Positions 50,001 through 57,304 of a DNA stretch of 64,000 nucleotides are shown here, piece after piece (within the stretch, counting starts at the first letter, position 1; the number at the start of each line of letters is the position of its first letter). The position numbers were made by a program, and so were the translations under genes. The DNA is from Siphonodentalium dalli. Taxonomy: Eukaryota; Mollusca; Scaphopoda; Gadilida; Siphonodentaliidae. The stretch is from the NCBI GenBank assembly GCA_032622095.1, contig CP136061.1:190348369-190412368 (forward strand). Reading direction: 5' to 3'. A model generated the notes under the pieces. The model was given only the letters and a program-made list of their open reading frames with translations, was not told the origin of the DNA and searched no databases.

Positions 50001-53000
50001 TGGCCCCAAAATGACTCGTTCCCATCTACATTCCAATTTCAACAGCCATCACAAATTTTATGATGATCAGATTAAAGGTACGACCTGTAGCCCGTGCTAA
50101 AGGATTTAGTCATACAAAGAGTAAAATCAAAGATGGCTGCTGGCGGCCATGTTTTTTGACCGAACGACCCCAAAATGACTCGTTCCCATCTACATGTTAT
50201 TATCAAAATTCATGACATATTTTATGATGATCAGACTAAAGGTACGACCTGTAGCCCGTGCTAAAGGATTTAGTCATACAAAGAGTAAAATCCAAGATGG
50301 CTGCTGGCGGCCATGTTTTTTGGCCAAATGACCCCAAAATGACTCGTTCCCATCTACATGTCAATATTAACATCCATCACAAATTTCATGATGATCAGAC
50401 AAACAGTACGACCTGTGGCCCGTGCTAATGGATTGAATTATGAAATCCAAGATGGCCGCTGGCGGCCATGTTTTTTGTCCAAATGACCCCAAAATGACTC
50501 GTTCCCATCTACATTCCAATTTCAACAGCCATCACAAATTTTATGATGATCGGACTAAAGGTACAACCTGTAGCCCGTGCTAAAGGATTTAGTCATACAA
50601 AGAGTAAAATCAAAGATGCCTGCTGGCGGCCATGTTTTTTTGACCGAACGACCCCAAAATGACTCGTTCCCATCTACATGTTATTATCAACATTCATGAT
50701 AAATTTTATGATGATCAGACTAAAGGTACGACCTGTAGCCTGTGCTAAAGAATTTAGTCATACAAAGAGTAAAATCCAAGATGGCTGCTGGCCGCCATGT
50801 TATTTGGCCGAATGACCCCAAAATTACTCGTTTCCATCTACATGTCAATATTAACATCCATCACAAATTTCATGATGATCAGACGAACCGTACGACCTGT
50901 GGCCCGTGCTAATGGATTGAATTTTGAAATCCAAGATGGCCACTGGCAGCCATGTTTTTTGTCCGAATGACCCCAAAATGACTCGTTCCCATCTACATTC
51001 CAATTTCAACAGCCACGACAAATTTTATGATGATCGGACTAAAGGTACGACCTGTAGCCCGTGCTAAAGGATTTAGTCATACAAAGAGTGAAATCAAAGA
51101 TGCCTGCTGGCGGCCATGTTTTTTGGCCTAATGACCCCAAAATGACTCGTTCCCATCTACATGTCATTATTAACATTCTTGACAAATTTTATGATGATCA
51201 GACTAAAAGTACGACCTGTAGCCCGTGCTAAAGAATTTAGTCATACAAAGAGTAAAATCCAAGATGGCTGCTGGTGGCCATGTTTTTGGGCCAAATGACC
51301 CCAAAATTACTCGTTCCCATCTAAATGTCAATATTAACATCCATGACAAATTTCATGACGATCAGACAAATAGTACGCCCTGTAGCCCGTGCTAATGGAT
51401 TGAATTTTGAAATGCAAGATGGCCATGTTTTTTTACCGAATGACCCCAAAATTAATCATTCTGGTCTAAATGTTGATGTCAACAGCTATGACAAATTTCA
51501 TAATGATACGACCAAAGGTACGACCTGTAGACTGCATTTTTGACGCCTTACGTACACACGTACACACGGACGACGGATGACAAAGCCATGGCAATAGCTC
51601 AAACTTTACAAAGTAAAGTTGAGCTAACTAGAGGTGTACTTCTACTTTGCACACACGTGTCAAATGTTTACCCATGCGACTTTGATAGACAACCTGGTGA
51701 CAGAGGTTCTGTTTCTTCGCGTATGCGCAGAGGCCTATTTTGAGAAAAAATAGTTTTTTATCACCAGAAAAGGGGAAGTATTTCGTTAGAAATTTCGCGA
51801 TCAAAGCCCAAATTAACTAGAATTGTGCTTCTACTTTGCGCAAATGAGTCACATTCATGTTCACAGCTCTGACTTTAGCAGCCAAATTGGAAACGGGGGT
51901 CTGTTTCTTTGCACACGCACACAGGTGCATTTAGAGAAATGCGTTTTATCGGAGGCAAAGGATAAGAATTTCATTATAAATATATAGCGCGACCAAAGGA
52001 AGCCGCAATATAATATACATGTATATTGGACGTGGAATCGACTGTCTTGTTGAAATTAATACTGTGTGACATATTTCATCGCAAACTAGTTTAGTTAGCA
52101 TAGTATATTGCCGTTTAGTTGAGCATGTATACGTGTATATACGTCCCAGTTAAGAGCATTATGAGTTACGTCGTCGGAAACACTATATAACGTCAGGCGC
52201 CTCGGGTTGGGGGCCATTTAACGTTCAGGACGTCAGGGTTCAAAGGGTTAAAGGCCCACTTAATTTTCGAGTCACCGAATATTTTTTTATAGTGCCTCGA
52301 TATACGGTTTTAATAACAATCTATGCCATAAAATATGATAAAAATACTATAATTCATCATCATTTGGAGCGTCTGTGTCTCAGAAGGTGCCCATAGAGTA
52401 ATAGAAAATAGCTGAAATCATAAAATCATTTCCCCCGTTATGGCTCCCAGAATGCAGCAGAATTCAACCTCCAGTTTATTTTCAATGGAAGGGGAATAAC
52501 TCTATATCTAGTTTATTACATCAAATAATACAATGTTTTGGAGCTTAATCTTTCAAATGGTATATAATATGGCATATTTTATATAATGTGATCTGGAGAT
52601 TCAAAAATTAAGTGGCCTTTAATGTCATATTATAAATTATAACACCTATTTAATATTTAAAGTTAAAACTTGTTAAGAACTTAAGAGAACACCTATATAG
52701 ACTATAGAGTAGGGATAGGACAGAACGGAATGAATTAAGGCAGCGCATCTCTTCCAGGCCACAATTACAAATTAACTTCAAGACTGCAAATATCTGTTTC
52801 TGTGAATAAAATAGATACAATGTAAAACTGAATATTGGGTATATATTTGTCTATAAAGGCATAATAAAGTGGTTTATTTCTGAAGCAGCCAAGACACGTT
52901 CGTTGTGAAATCTCAGCTGAAATGGCATTTGCCTTGATCGATGGTGATAACAAGATAGAGTTCTCCCTCTTGGTATGCTCCGAACGTCTCTGTGAGAATT

Positions 53001-54452
53001 CTGTTCTAAAAATTGCCCCTTTTCCTGTCCTGCCAGAAGGTAGTATTATATGAGAAAAAATTCTAAATATAATTAATAATAATATATCAGATGTATGGAG
53101 ACACAGACTCAGTATGAGTGTTCATTACTTGATATGTGTTTTCTTCAGTGAGCATGAGTAAATTCTCATTTCTTATCTAAATGGTCATGTATCGATCGGA
53201 ATGGCATATTAAGATGTCGCTCAACTCAGAACAAGCTTGAAAATCGGTCCCAATTTTCAGCCACATCGGGGTTCAAACCCGTGCCAACTTCGTCAAGCCC
53301 AGACTGCAATGATCGTAGCCATGACCTATCCACCTTGGCTACAGGACAGCCTTAAAAGGAAGCCCTTTCACTGAGAGTTGAGAAGCGTGCATATCAGTCT
53401 GAACATGGGTTCAAATATTGACACAGAATGGATCTGCCATTATATTGATTGGCACAGCACATTGCACTTCCTCCGAAAATGCATCTGCGACCAGACAGGA
53501 GTCCTTGATTCATATATATTATTTTATCGCCCAGAATCCTGCGGAATCTAGATAAAACTTGCTGAGAAGAAATGCTCTATCTTTAATGGCATGGATGGCC
53601 TTCGCGGTGGGTATTGCTGTTAAAATAGTCACATCCCTTAAAACCGCCATAAACAGAGATTATTAAAATATAGACAGACTTATACCAATCATAAATATCG
53701 CGTAAATAGTATGTTATTGTCAAGTTCGTACACTGTGTTTTGTAAACAAAAGCCAAATTATGTTACAGTACAGGTCGTAAGGAGTATACGATAAGCAAAA
53801 CACTCAACACCGGGGAAACCCCTTTAAGTGAACTTTGGTTAAAACTGCCACCAAGTTGTTTAGAACATACCAATATAGCGCTCACTAATCATCGTCACTC
53901 AGATTTCAGTGTTGAATGGGTCACGGTGAATCACTCTCCTAAAAAAATTGCTATGGTGTTGAGTGTTTTGCAGATCGCTCACTCTTAACATGCTGTGTTT
54001 TGTGGATAATGTCACATTCATACTATTAGTATAATCTTGAGGAAATTTTCATAATTTTGGAACTGTAAATTCTAAATTATAACCTATAGGCTATAATGAA
54101 GGCCATTCCTGCCTTTATTGTTATAAAATATAACTCGGGTCAGTTTCTACTTTGCATGTTGTCTAGCAATGCTATTAGTTATTAGAATTGTCCCCTGTTA
54201 GGAATCATGTTGGTACTCACCTAAATAAATAAATCCTGCTTTTGCCAACTCTTCGGGTTTCTGTTCAGCTGAAGTCGGGTAGTTGTTGAAAGTTTCAAGA
54301 CGCGAAATCTCAAGCATATATTTCGGCATGACAGGCTTAAGAGGGGGGATAATCCCCAAGCTGTCATCTCTTTGTGATTGCAGATGATTAGTTGCATTAT
54401 CCTTCTGATATGTCGGTGAGTTGTCACAAGGAAAATGAGGTGGGATATCCAT
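30608..54452 (-). CDS. Inhibitor of apoptosis protein (BIR-UBA-RING), five coding exons
   Basis: IAPs bind caspases or upstream signalling proteins through BIR zinc folds and ubiquitinate them through a RING E3 domain, in the cytosol. Coding exons: 54221-54452, 40963-41169, 39588-39698, 34553-34741, 30608-30804, totalling 936 nt or 311 residues plus stop. All four introns (13.1, 1.3, 4.8 and 3.7 kb) have GT...AG ends and all junctions are phase 1, so the frame is continuous. Domain order: one BIR (about residues 40-125), a UBA (about 155-200) and a C-terminal RING (about 265-311). Zinc ligands of both BIR and RING are intact. One BIR plus UBA plus RING is shorter than XIAP/cIAP (three BIRs) and resembles the many single-BIR IAPs expanded in molluscs. 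The Met at 54452 has an in-frame TAG 12 bases upstream; a ttag acceptor just before it suggests a 5' UTR intron. Introns are heavily invaded by repeats. Confidence 0.9.
31030..31140. repeat. Dispersed repeat, outlying member of the 32.9-34.1 kb group
   Basis: Contains gaacttgatctgtat, atttggttcagttcactcga and aatctaaagttatcatctgg, the same blocks as at 33750-34060. Confidence 0.7.
31141..32080. other. IAP intron 4 sequence, no recognisable feature
   Basis: AT-rich, with only short antisense frames lacking domains. Confidence 0.35.
32085..32310. repeat. CpG-rich ~117-bp tandem duplication
   Basis: Two copies of gcttcagcgtgcatcaaatc (from about 32120 and 32230), each followed by a cacgg...tttc.tcgg.gcagaacg block and gtagcgaaacgag. 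Higher G+C than the surrounding intron. No gene. Confidence 0.75.
32475..32640. repeat. Near-perfect ~160-bp palindrome
   Basis: Arms of ~75 bp meet at gccggcaagccggc (about 32550-32563). The inner arm includes gattcgagcatgaaaacagt and its reverse complement; outer parts gataaacgtaccctg / cagggtatgtttatc differ slightly. A foldback MITE in the last IAP intron. Confidence 0.85.
32886..34075. repeat. Family of ~165-bp repeats: cataactc...gatctgtatttt
   Basis: Repeated blocks: gg.cataactc.gt.aaaat, gcggacgaaaccc, atattcgaacttgatctgta, ccaaatttggttc.g.tca and atctaaagttatcatccgga. The best copies are at about 33718, 33885 and 34045 (period ~165). A degenerate gacagacagacagacggacg tract sits at 33617-33650. 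The antisense frame at 33332-33658 is repeat translation. Confidence 0.75.
34078..34612 (-). repeat. 62-bp minisatellite made of a duplicated exon/intron boundary
   Basis: Read on the - strand each unit is gatgat(a/c)aaccccaaacatc, then a caaataatacag segment, then gtgagataaataaatca. Donor-like acag/gtgagat sites have their GT at 34480, 34418, 34356, 34294, 34232, 34170 and 34108 (exact 62-bp spacing) plus the real donor at 34551 (71 bp away because of an extra piece). Two unit types alternate, suggesting a 124-bp higher-order unit. It spans the last part of IAP exon 4 and the start of intron 4. Confidence 0.9.
34553..34741 (-). CDS. IAP exon 4: second half of UBA and linker
   Basis: Acceptor ttccccttag, donor aatgcag/gtgagat (GT at 34551-34552). 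189 nt, phase 1 both sides. Encodes FPRAEDLMSFILSSEAE, completing the UBA third helix, then an acidic linker (MSEDEITAMLKAEEP). Its last ~38 coding bases are the first unit of the intronic 62-bp minisatellite. Confidence 0.85.
34785..35010. repeat. Foldback repeat, ataagttcaac family, copy 2
   Basis: The hairpin gttcagataataagttcaac / attatctgaacattt is at 34928-34982, flanked on the left by aatggtctgttattcatctg and on the right by tgtcaatgagtatgt. It is in the opposite orientation to copy 1. Confidence 0.7.
35196..35470. repeat. Foldback repeat, ataagttcaac family, copy 3
   Basis: Starts gttcagataataagttcaac (35201), continues cagaggtcgtttatggaact, then ttcctgaaaacccatccaga as in the copy at 58931. 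Confidence 0.65.
35477..36464. mobile_element. ~1-kb MITE with actctctcctgcc ends
   Basis: Termini actctctcctgcc (35477) and ggcaggggagagt (to 36464) are inverted repeats with one difference. Subterminal repeats atca(c)(g/t)attatt(a/t)ggc occur near both ends (35535-35575 and 36365-36450). A 24-bp perfect palindrome centred on tgacgtca (35491-35514) lies next to the left end. No coding capacity. No clear target duplication. Confidence 0.65.
36574..36796. mobile_element. Tc1/mariner-type foldback MITE, copy 1
   Basis: Near-perfect palindrome: cagtaatgctctaagtaatc at the left and its complement at the right, arms of ~105 bp meeting near agctctcactgagagct. TA flanks both ends (36572-36573, 36797-36798). 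Copies 2 and 3 follow at 42888 and 43157. TIRs beginning CAGT with TA duplication fit pogo/mariner elements. Confidence 0.85.
36810..38020. other. IAP intron 3 sequence, T-rich, no gene
   Basis: No domain-bearing frame. 37670-37960 is a T-rich stretch with repeated tggttttagctgg-like words; the frames in it are low-complexity translations. Confidence 0.4.
38022..38058 (+). repeat. Poly-G tract of 37 G
   Basis: Uninterrupted G run after gggaggatcc-like sequence. It could form G-quadruplexes, and its exact length is likely to be an assembly estimate. Confidence 0.95.
38240..38680. repeat. Degenerate ~140-165-bp tandem repeat
   Basis: Two clear copies and one weak copy share gtggtgaatga(g)aaac, gccatggaatctctc, agttgttttaataatt and ggattagttggttttaac-like blocks. 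Confidence 0.5.
38690..39587. other. IAP intron 3 sequence, no recognisable feature
   Basis: AT-rich, no supportable frames or repeats. Confidence 0.35.
39588..39698 (-). CDS. IAP exon 3: first half of UBA domain
   Basis: Acceptor gttttttag, donor caaag/gtattc. 111 nt. In the frame set by exon 2 it reads PTESTSSEVPS then IKMQAVMELGYSRQNIEHEL, the first two helices of a UBA with the MGF/Y-S loop (here LGYS). A longer frame in a different phase (start at 39677) is a shadow. Confidence 0.85.
39856..39960. repeat. Foldback repeat, ataagttcaac family, copy 4
   Basis: aaatgttcagataatatatg / gaacttattatctgaacatt hairpin at 39893-39945, preceded by a tactctgacattgacgagtagt block as in copies 1 and 5. 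Confidence 0.7.
40432..40700. repeat. ~185-bp tandem duplication with tRNA-like A-box words
   Basis: gaatgttgt.ttcttcgggtg and tgaatggtaaacta occur at about 40422 and 40607. The second copy contains tggctgaatgg, which fits a Pol III A box, but no convincing B box follows. Confidence 0.5.
40723..40759. repeat. Perfect 16-bp-arm hairpin
   Basis: aacacctttatagact, five-base loop, agtctataaaggtgtt. It lies about 200 bp into the short intron between IAP exons 2 and 3. Confidence 0.9.
40963..41169 (-). CDS. IAP exon 2: zinc-binding half of BIR
   Basis: Acceptor attacag before 41169, donor agtt/gtaagt (GT at 40961-40962). It encodes GSGDKVKCFCCNGNLMNW and then DDPFVEHAKWFPQCGY, with the full BIR ligand pattern C-x2-C-x16-H-x6-C. 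207 nt, entering and leaving in phase 1, so it joins exon 1 exactly as AGFIYL-GSGD. Confidence 0.95.
41236..41627. mobile_element. MITE of the aagcctg family, copy 3
   Basis: Left arm partly deleted (gtttgcagaacgaggtcccc); right arm gacctcagtctgcaaatgtc then agacacactatattcagact. The middle is as in the other copies. Confidence 0.7.
41828..42225. mobile_element. piggyBac-like MITE carrying two 69-bp palindromes
   Basis: TTAA at both ends (41828-41831, 42222-42225) with TIR ccctttacccaaca / tgttgggtaaagg. Inside, 41981-42049 and 42128-42196 are 69-bp near-perfect palindromes (ccaatgcattctcttatata and complement around gtcgaccataggtcgcc) that are also inverted relative to each other, so the element can fold at two scales. 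No coding capacity. Confidence 0.85.
42236..42887. other. IAP intron 1 sequence, no recognisable feature
   Basis: AT-rich; nothing to annotate. Confidence 0.35.
42888..43052. mobile_element. Tc1/mariner-type foldback MITE, copy 2
   Basis: cagtaatgctctaactaatt start, agagcattactg end, TA on both sides. The left arm has lost about 50 bp, so the hairpin is asymmetric. Confidence 0.8.
43157..43369. mobile_element. Tc1/mariner-type foldback MITE, copy 3
   Basis: cagtaatgctctaattaatc start, gattaattagagcattacta end, TA on both sides (43155-43156, 43370-43371). The two arms are nearly perfect complements. Confidence 0.85.
43472..43923. mobile_element. MITE of the aagcctg family, copy 4
   Basis: gcctgagaataaggtgcctg and caggcatactaatctcaggc termini; internal gaatgaggtccccagagggt blocks at both ends with local hairpins. 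The antisense frame at 43657-43908 is element translation. Confidence 0.8.
43950..44312. mobile_element. MITE of the aagcctg family, copy 5
   Basis: agacttgaaatagtgtctgt and cacactatttcaaggctt termini; starts only 26 bp after copy 4 ends, in the same orientation. Confidence 0.8.
44313..45227. other. IAP intron 1 sequence, no recognisable feature
   Basis: AT-rich, no repeats or frames that can be supported. Confidence 0.35.
47625..49428. mobile_element. Composite element: two 451-bp direct copies flanking 902 bp
   Basis: 47625-48075 and 48978-49428 are almost identical, equal in length (451 bp) and in direct orientation. Each starts ggttacactggtgtaaat and ends with the exact reverse complement. 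The pair interrupts one satellite monomer: the left flank ends ccccaaaa, the right flank resumes aaaatgactcg, so AAAA is duplicated compared with intact monomers (ccccaaaatgactcg). The structure fits a small LTR-type element (TRIM) or two MITEs that moved together. There is no TG...CA end, and I see no primer-binding site or polypurine tract. Confidence 0.8.
48076..48977 (-). other. Centre of the composite element, coding-like fragments on - strand
   Basis: On the - strand, short stretches read like decayed exons: QLWKTVQDPFHERTSGDV, VIQDNWMWVYIELVEQRYAL (48382-48639) and HGRFIGLKDQAVKNALKYF (48079-48228), in different frames. I do not recognise a family. Possibly a captured host gene fragment or remnants of an element's own gene. 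Confidence 0.3.
52248..52622. mobile_element. MITE with aggcccacttaatttt ends, copy 2
   Basis: TTAA at both ends (52248-52251, 52619-52622) with TIR aggcccacttaatttt / aaaattaagtggcct. Related along its length to 23868-24286, though shorter. Its left TTAA is the same four bases as the right TTAA of the 7.0-kb element. Confidence 0.8.
52740..53090 (+). repeat. Dispersed repeat, pair of 28690-29030
   Basis: Matches gcatctcttccaggccacaa, gcagccaaga, gttctccctcttggtatgct and ccagaaggtagtattatatg-type blocks of the other copy. Confidence 0.65.
53205..53350 (-). mobile_element. tRNA-derived SINE candidate
   Basis: On the - strand, tagccaaggtgg (A box, complement of 53330-53341) is followed about 55 bases later by gggtttgaaccc (B box, complement of 53269-53280), the order and spacing of a tRNA-type Pol III promoter. 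The body continues gtggctgaaaattgggaccg. It does not fold as an intact tRNA as far as I can see, so a SINE head is more likely than a tRNA gene. Confidence 0.6.
53351..54220. other. Start of IAP intron 1, no recognisable feature
   Basis: No frame or repeat to report. Confidence 0.35.
54221..54452 (-). CDS. IAP exon 1: start and N-terminal half of BIR
   Basis: Begins MDIPPHFPCDNSPTYQ, followed by a polar linker and then the first helices of a BIR: LEISRLETFNNYP and PEELAKAGFIYL. The donor is atttag/gtgagt (intron GT at 54219-54220). Ends phase 1. The conserved R of the first BIR helix and the W/Y-P turn (NNYP) are visible. Confidence 0.9.
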
Positions 54453-54847
54453 TTCTGTGTACTAACCAGGTAACATTGACAACAGTCACATGTCTACAAA
54501 TCTTTACATTTATAGTCTCAAATTGTTTTGAAATAAGTGTTCTGAACATTTGCACCAGAAGCTAGGCAGGATGTAAATATTGTGGGTTTACTGGCCCTTC
54601 TCTCAGCTGGATACTTCTGTAATGAAGGATCTTAAGTTTATCTTTGTGTCAACAGCCCTATCTGGTAGTCAAACACCTTAATGCAGACACTGACAGTCTA
54701 CTTGGGACCGTTGTGTAATGATTATATACACTAGCCCTCCTGATAAGGTTCCATAGTGTTGTTCACATCATGCTTCTTCCTACCTGAAAGAAAGGATAAC
54801 ACCATAGGAGCTAAATATAATTAGTATGCTACACAGAGGCTACAGAG

Positions 54848-57206
54848 CCCTGCTGAATTGCTATGATTCTGGTTGGGCAAAATAATGCTGTTAAGAAAAA
54901 GTACCATTATTTCATCTAAAAAATTTCATATAGACACTGAGATTTTCTTAATTCGCTTGGATTAGCCAAACACCGCGAAAATGACAGCTTTAGAAATGAA
55001 AGTGTCAATGACACTGTAGCTCAACTTGGAAAGGGAATAATTTAATGTATTACAGTCAATGGAGCGATTAGGAATGTGGAAAGTTGAATGTCTAATACTA
55101 GTTTATAGACATGAAGAGAAAAGTAAAATCCAAGATGGCTGCTGGCGGCCATGTTTTCGGCCGAATGACCCCAAAATGAGTCGTTTCCCATCTAAATGTC
55201 ATCGTTAACATCCATGACAAATTTATGACGATCAGACTAAAGGTACGACCTGTAGCCCATGCTAAAGAATTTAGTCATACAAAGAGTAAAATCCAAGATG
55301 GCTGCAGGCGGCCATGTTTTTTGGCCAAATGACCCCAAAATTACTCGTTCCCATCTACATGTCAATATTAACATCCATGACAAATTTCATGATGATCAGA
55401 CGAACTGTACGACCTGTGGCCCGTGCTAATGGATTAAATTTTGAAATCCAAGATGGCCGCTGGCTGCCATGTTTTTTGTCCGAATGACCCCAAAATGACT
55501 CGTTCCCATCTACATTCCAATTTCAACAGCCATGACAAATTTTATGATGATCAGACTAAAAGTACGCCCTGTAGCCCGTGCTAAAGGATTTAGTCATACA
55601 AAGAGTAAAATACAAGATGGCTGCTGGCGGCCATGTTTTTTGGCCGAATGACCCCAAAATTACTCGTTCCCATCTACATGTCAATATTATCATCCATCAC
55701 AAATTTCATGATGATCAGACGAACAGTACAACCTGTGGCCCGTGCTAATGGATTAAATTTTGAAATCCAAGATGGCCGCTGGCTGCCATGTTTTTTGTCC
55801 GAATGACCCCAAAATGACTCGTTCCCATCTACATTCCAATTTCAACAGCCATGACAAATTTTATGATGATCAGACTAAAGGTACGACCTGTAGCCCGTGC
55901 TAAAGGATTTAGTCATACAAAGAGTAAAATCAAAGATGGCTGCTGGCAGCCATGTTTTTGGGCCGAATGATCCCAAAATGACTCGTTCCCATCTACATGT
56001 CATTATTAACATTCATGACAAATTTTATGATGATCAGACTAAAGGTACAACCTGTAGCCCGTGCTAAAAAATTTAGTCATACAAAGAGTAAAATCCAAGA
56101 TGGCTGCTGGCGACCATCATTTTTGGCCTAATGACCCCAAAATTACTCGTTCCCATCTACATGTCATTGTTAACATCCATGACAAATTGTATGATGATCA
56201 GACTAAAGGTACGACCTGCAGCCCGTGCTAAAGAATTTAGTCATACAAAGAGTAAAATCCAAGATGGCTGCTGGCGGCCATGTTTTTTGGACGAATGACC
56301 CCAAAATTACTCGTTCCCATCTATATGTCAATATTATCTTCCATGACAAATTTCATGATGATCAGACGAACAGTACGACATGTGGCCCGTGCTAATGAAT
56401 TAAATTTTGAAATCCAAGATGGCCACTGGCTGCCATGTTTTTTGTCCGAATGACCCCAAAATGACTCGTTCCCATCTACATTCCAATTTCAACAGCCATG
56501 ACAAATTTTATGATGATCAGACTAAAGGTACGCCATGTAGCCCGTGCTAAAGGATTTAGTCATACAAAGAGTAAAATACAAGATGGCTGCTGGCGGCCTT
56601 TTTTTTTGGCCGAATGACCCCAAAATGACTCGTTCCCATCTACATGTCATTATTAACATTCTTGACAAATTTTATGATGATCAGACTAAAAGTACGACCT
56701 GTAGCCCGTGCTAAAGAATTTAGTCATACAAAGAGTAAAATCCAAGATGGCTGCTGGCGGCCATGTTTTTGGGCCGAATGACCCCTAAATTACTCGTTCC
56801 CATCTACATGTCAATATTAACATCCATGACAACTTTCATGATGATCAGACAAACAGTACGACCTGTAACCCGTGCTAATGGATTGAATTTTGAAATCCAA
56901 GATGGCCACTGGCGGCCATGTTTTTTTTCCAAATGACCCCAAAATGACTCGTTCCCATCTACATGTCAATGTCAACATCCATGTGACAAATTTCATAATA
57001 ATCGGACCAAAGGTACGAACTGTAGCTCGTGCTAAAGGAAATTGTTGACGAATCACGCACACACACACACACCCTCACACGCACGACGGATACCAAGCCA
57101 TGGCAATAGCTCAAACTTTACAAAGTAAAGTTGAGCTAAAAATGATGGTACTTTTTCTTAACAGCATAAATTTTTCCTACCAATAGCAAAGCAATTCAGC
57201 AGGAAC
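54848..57206. mobile_element. TIR element interrupted by a second pearl-like array
   Basis: Inverted termini: ccctgctgaattgct / agcaattcagcagg, continuing to aatgctgttaagaaaaagta (54893-54912) and its complement (57149-57168), about 80 bp each with some differences. The arms enclose the tandem-repeat element at 54996-57139. Confidence 0.7.
54996..57139 (+). mobile_element. Pearl/HINE-like element, second copy
   Basis: Same 5' module (agtgtcaatgacact, gtagctcaacttgg, ggagcgattaggaatgtg), about 12 core units of ~163 bp, and the same 3' hairpin (tagctcaaactttac / gtaaagttgagcta), preceded by an acacacacacaccctcacac tract. Same orientation as the intronic copy. It begins about 540 bp upstream of the IAP start codon. 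Confidence 0.8.
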
Positions 57207-57304
57207 CACTAACATCAAAGGATATTTTAACATGACCGCTTTAATAACCAGGTGTTGATGTTACTAGTAGTAGTATGGACATTATTCACTCAAAGTAAAG
57301 TTGA

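Larger units (their letters stand above)
45359..51628 (+). mobile_element. Pearl/HINE-like element with ~163-bp tandem array
   Basis: The 5' module begins at a small palindrome agtgtcaatgacact and continues gtagctcaacttgg. The core is about 26 units of ~163 bp: aagatggctgctggcggcca, gaatgaccccaaaa, actcgttcccatctacatgt, atgatgatcagactaaagg, cccgtgctaaagg. The 3' end is a hairpin tagctcaaactttac / gtaaagttgagcta. Two unit types (with tttagtcatacaaagagt, or with attgaattttgaaatcc instead) alternate irregularly. A unique head, ~160-bp core repeats and a 3' palindrome match bivalve pearl elements, now grouped with Helentron-associated elements. The many frames inside are satellite translations. 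Confidence 0.75.
45228..52251. mobile_element. piggyBac-like element split by a pearl-like insertion (7.0 kb)
   Basis: TTAA at 45228-45231 and 52248-52251, with TIR ccctttgaaccc / gggttcaaaggg. The left piece (to ~45358) has two copies of the palindromic gagaccggaataccggtcc. The right piece (51630-52247) has a ~190-bp direct duplication marked by gtgcttctactttgc-like words. Between them lies the tandem-repeat element at 45359-51628. No transposase frame is seen in either piece. The whole sits in IAP intron 1. Confidence 0.75.

Noticed and set aside
45424-51743. Series of similar 60-85-residue frames on both strands
   Set aside because: They are translations of the ~163-bp tandem units and repeat with the array; no domain.
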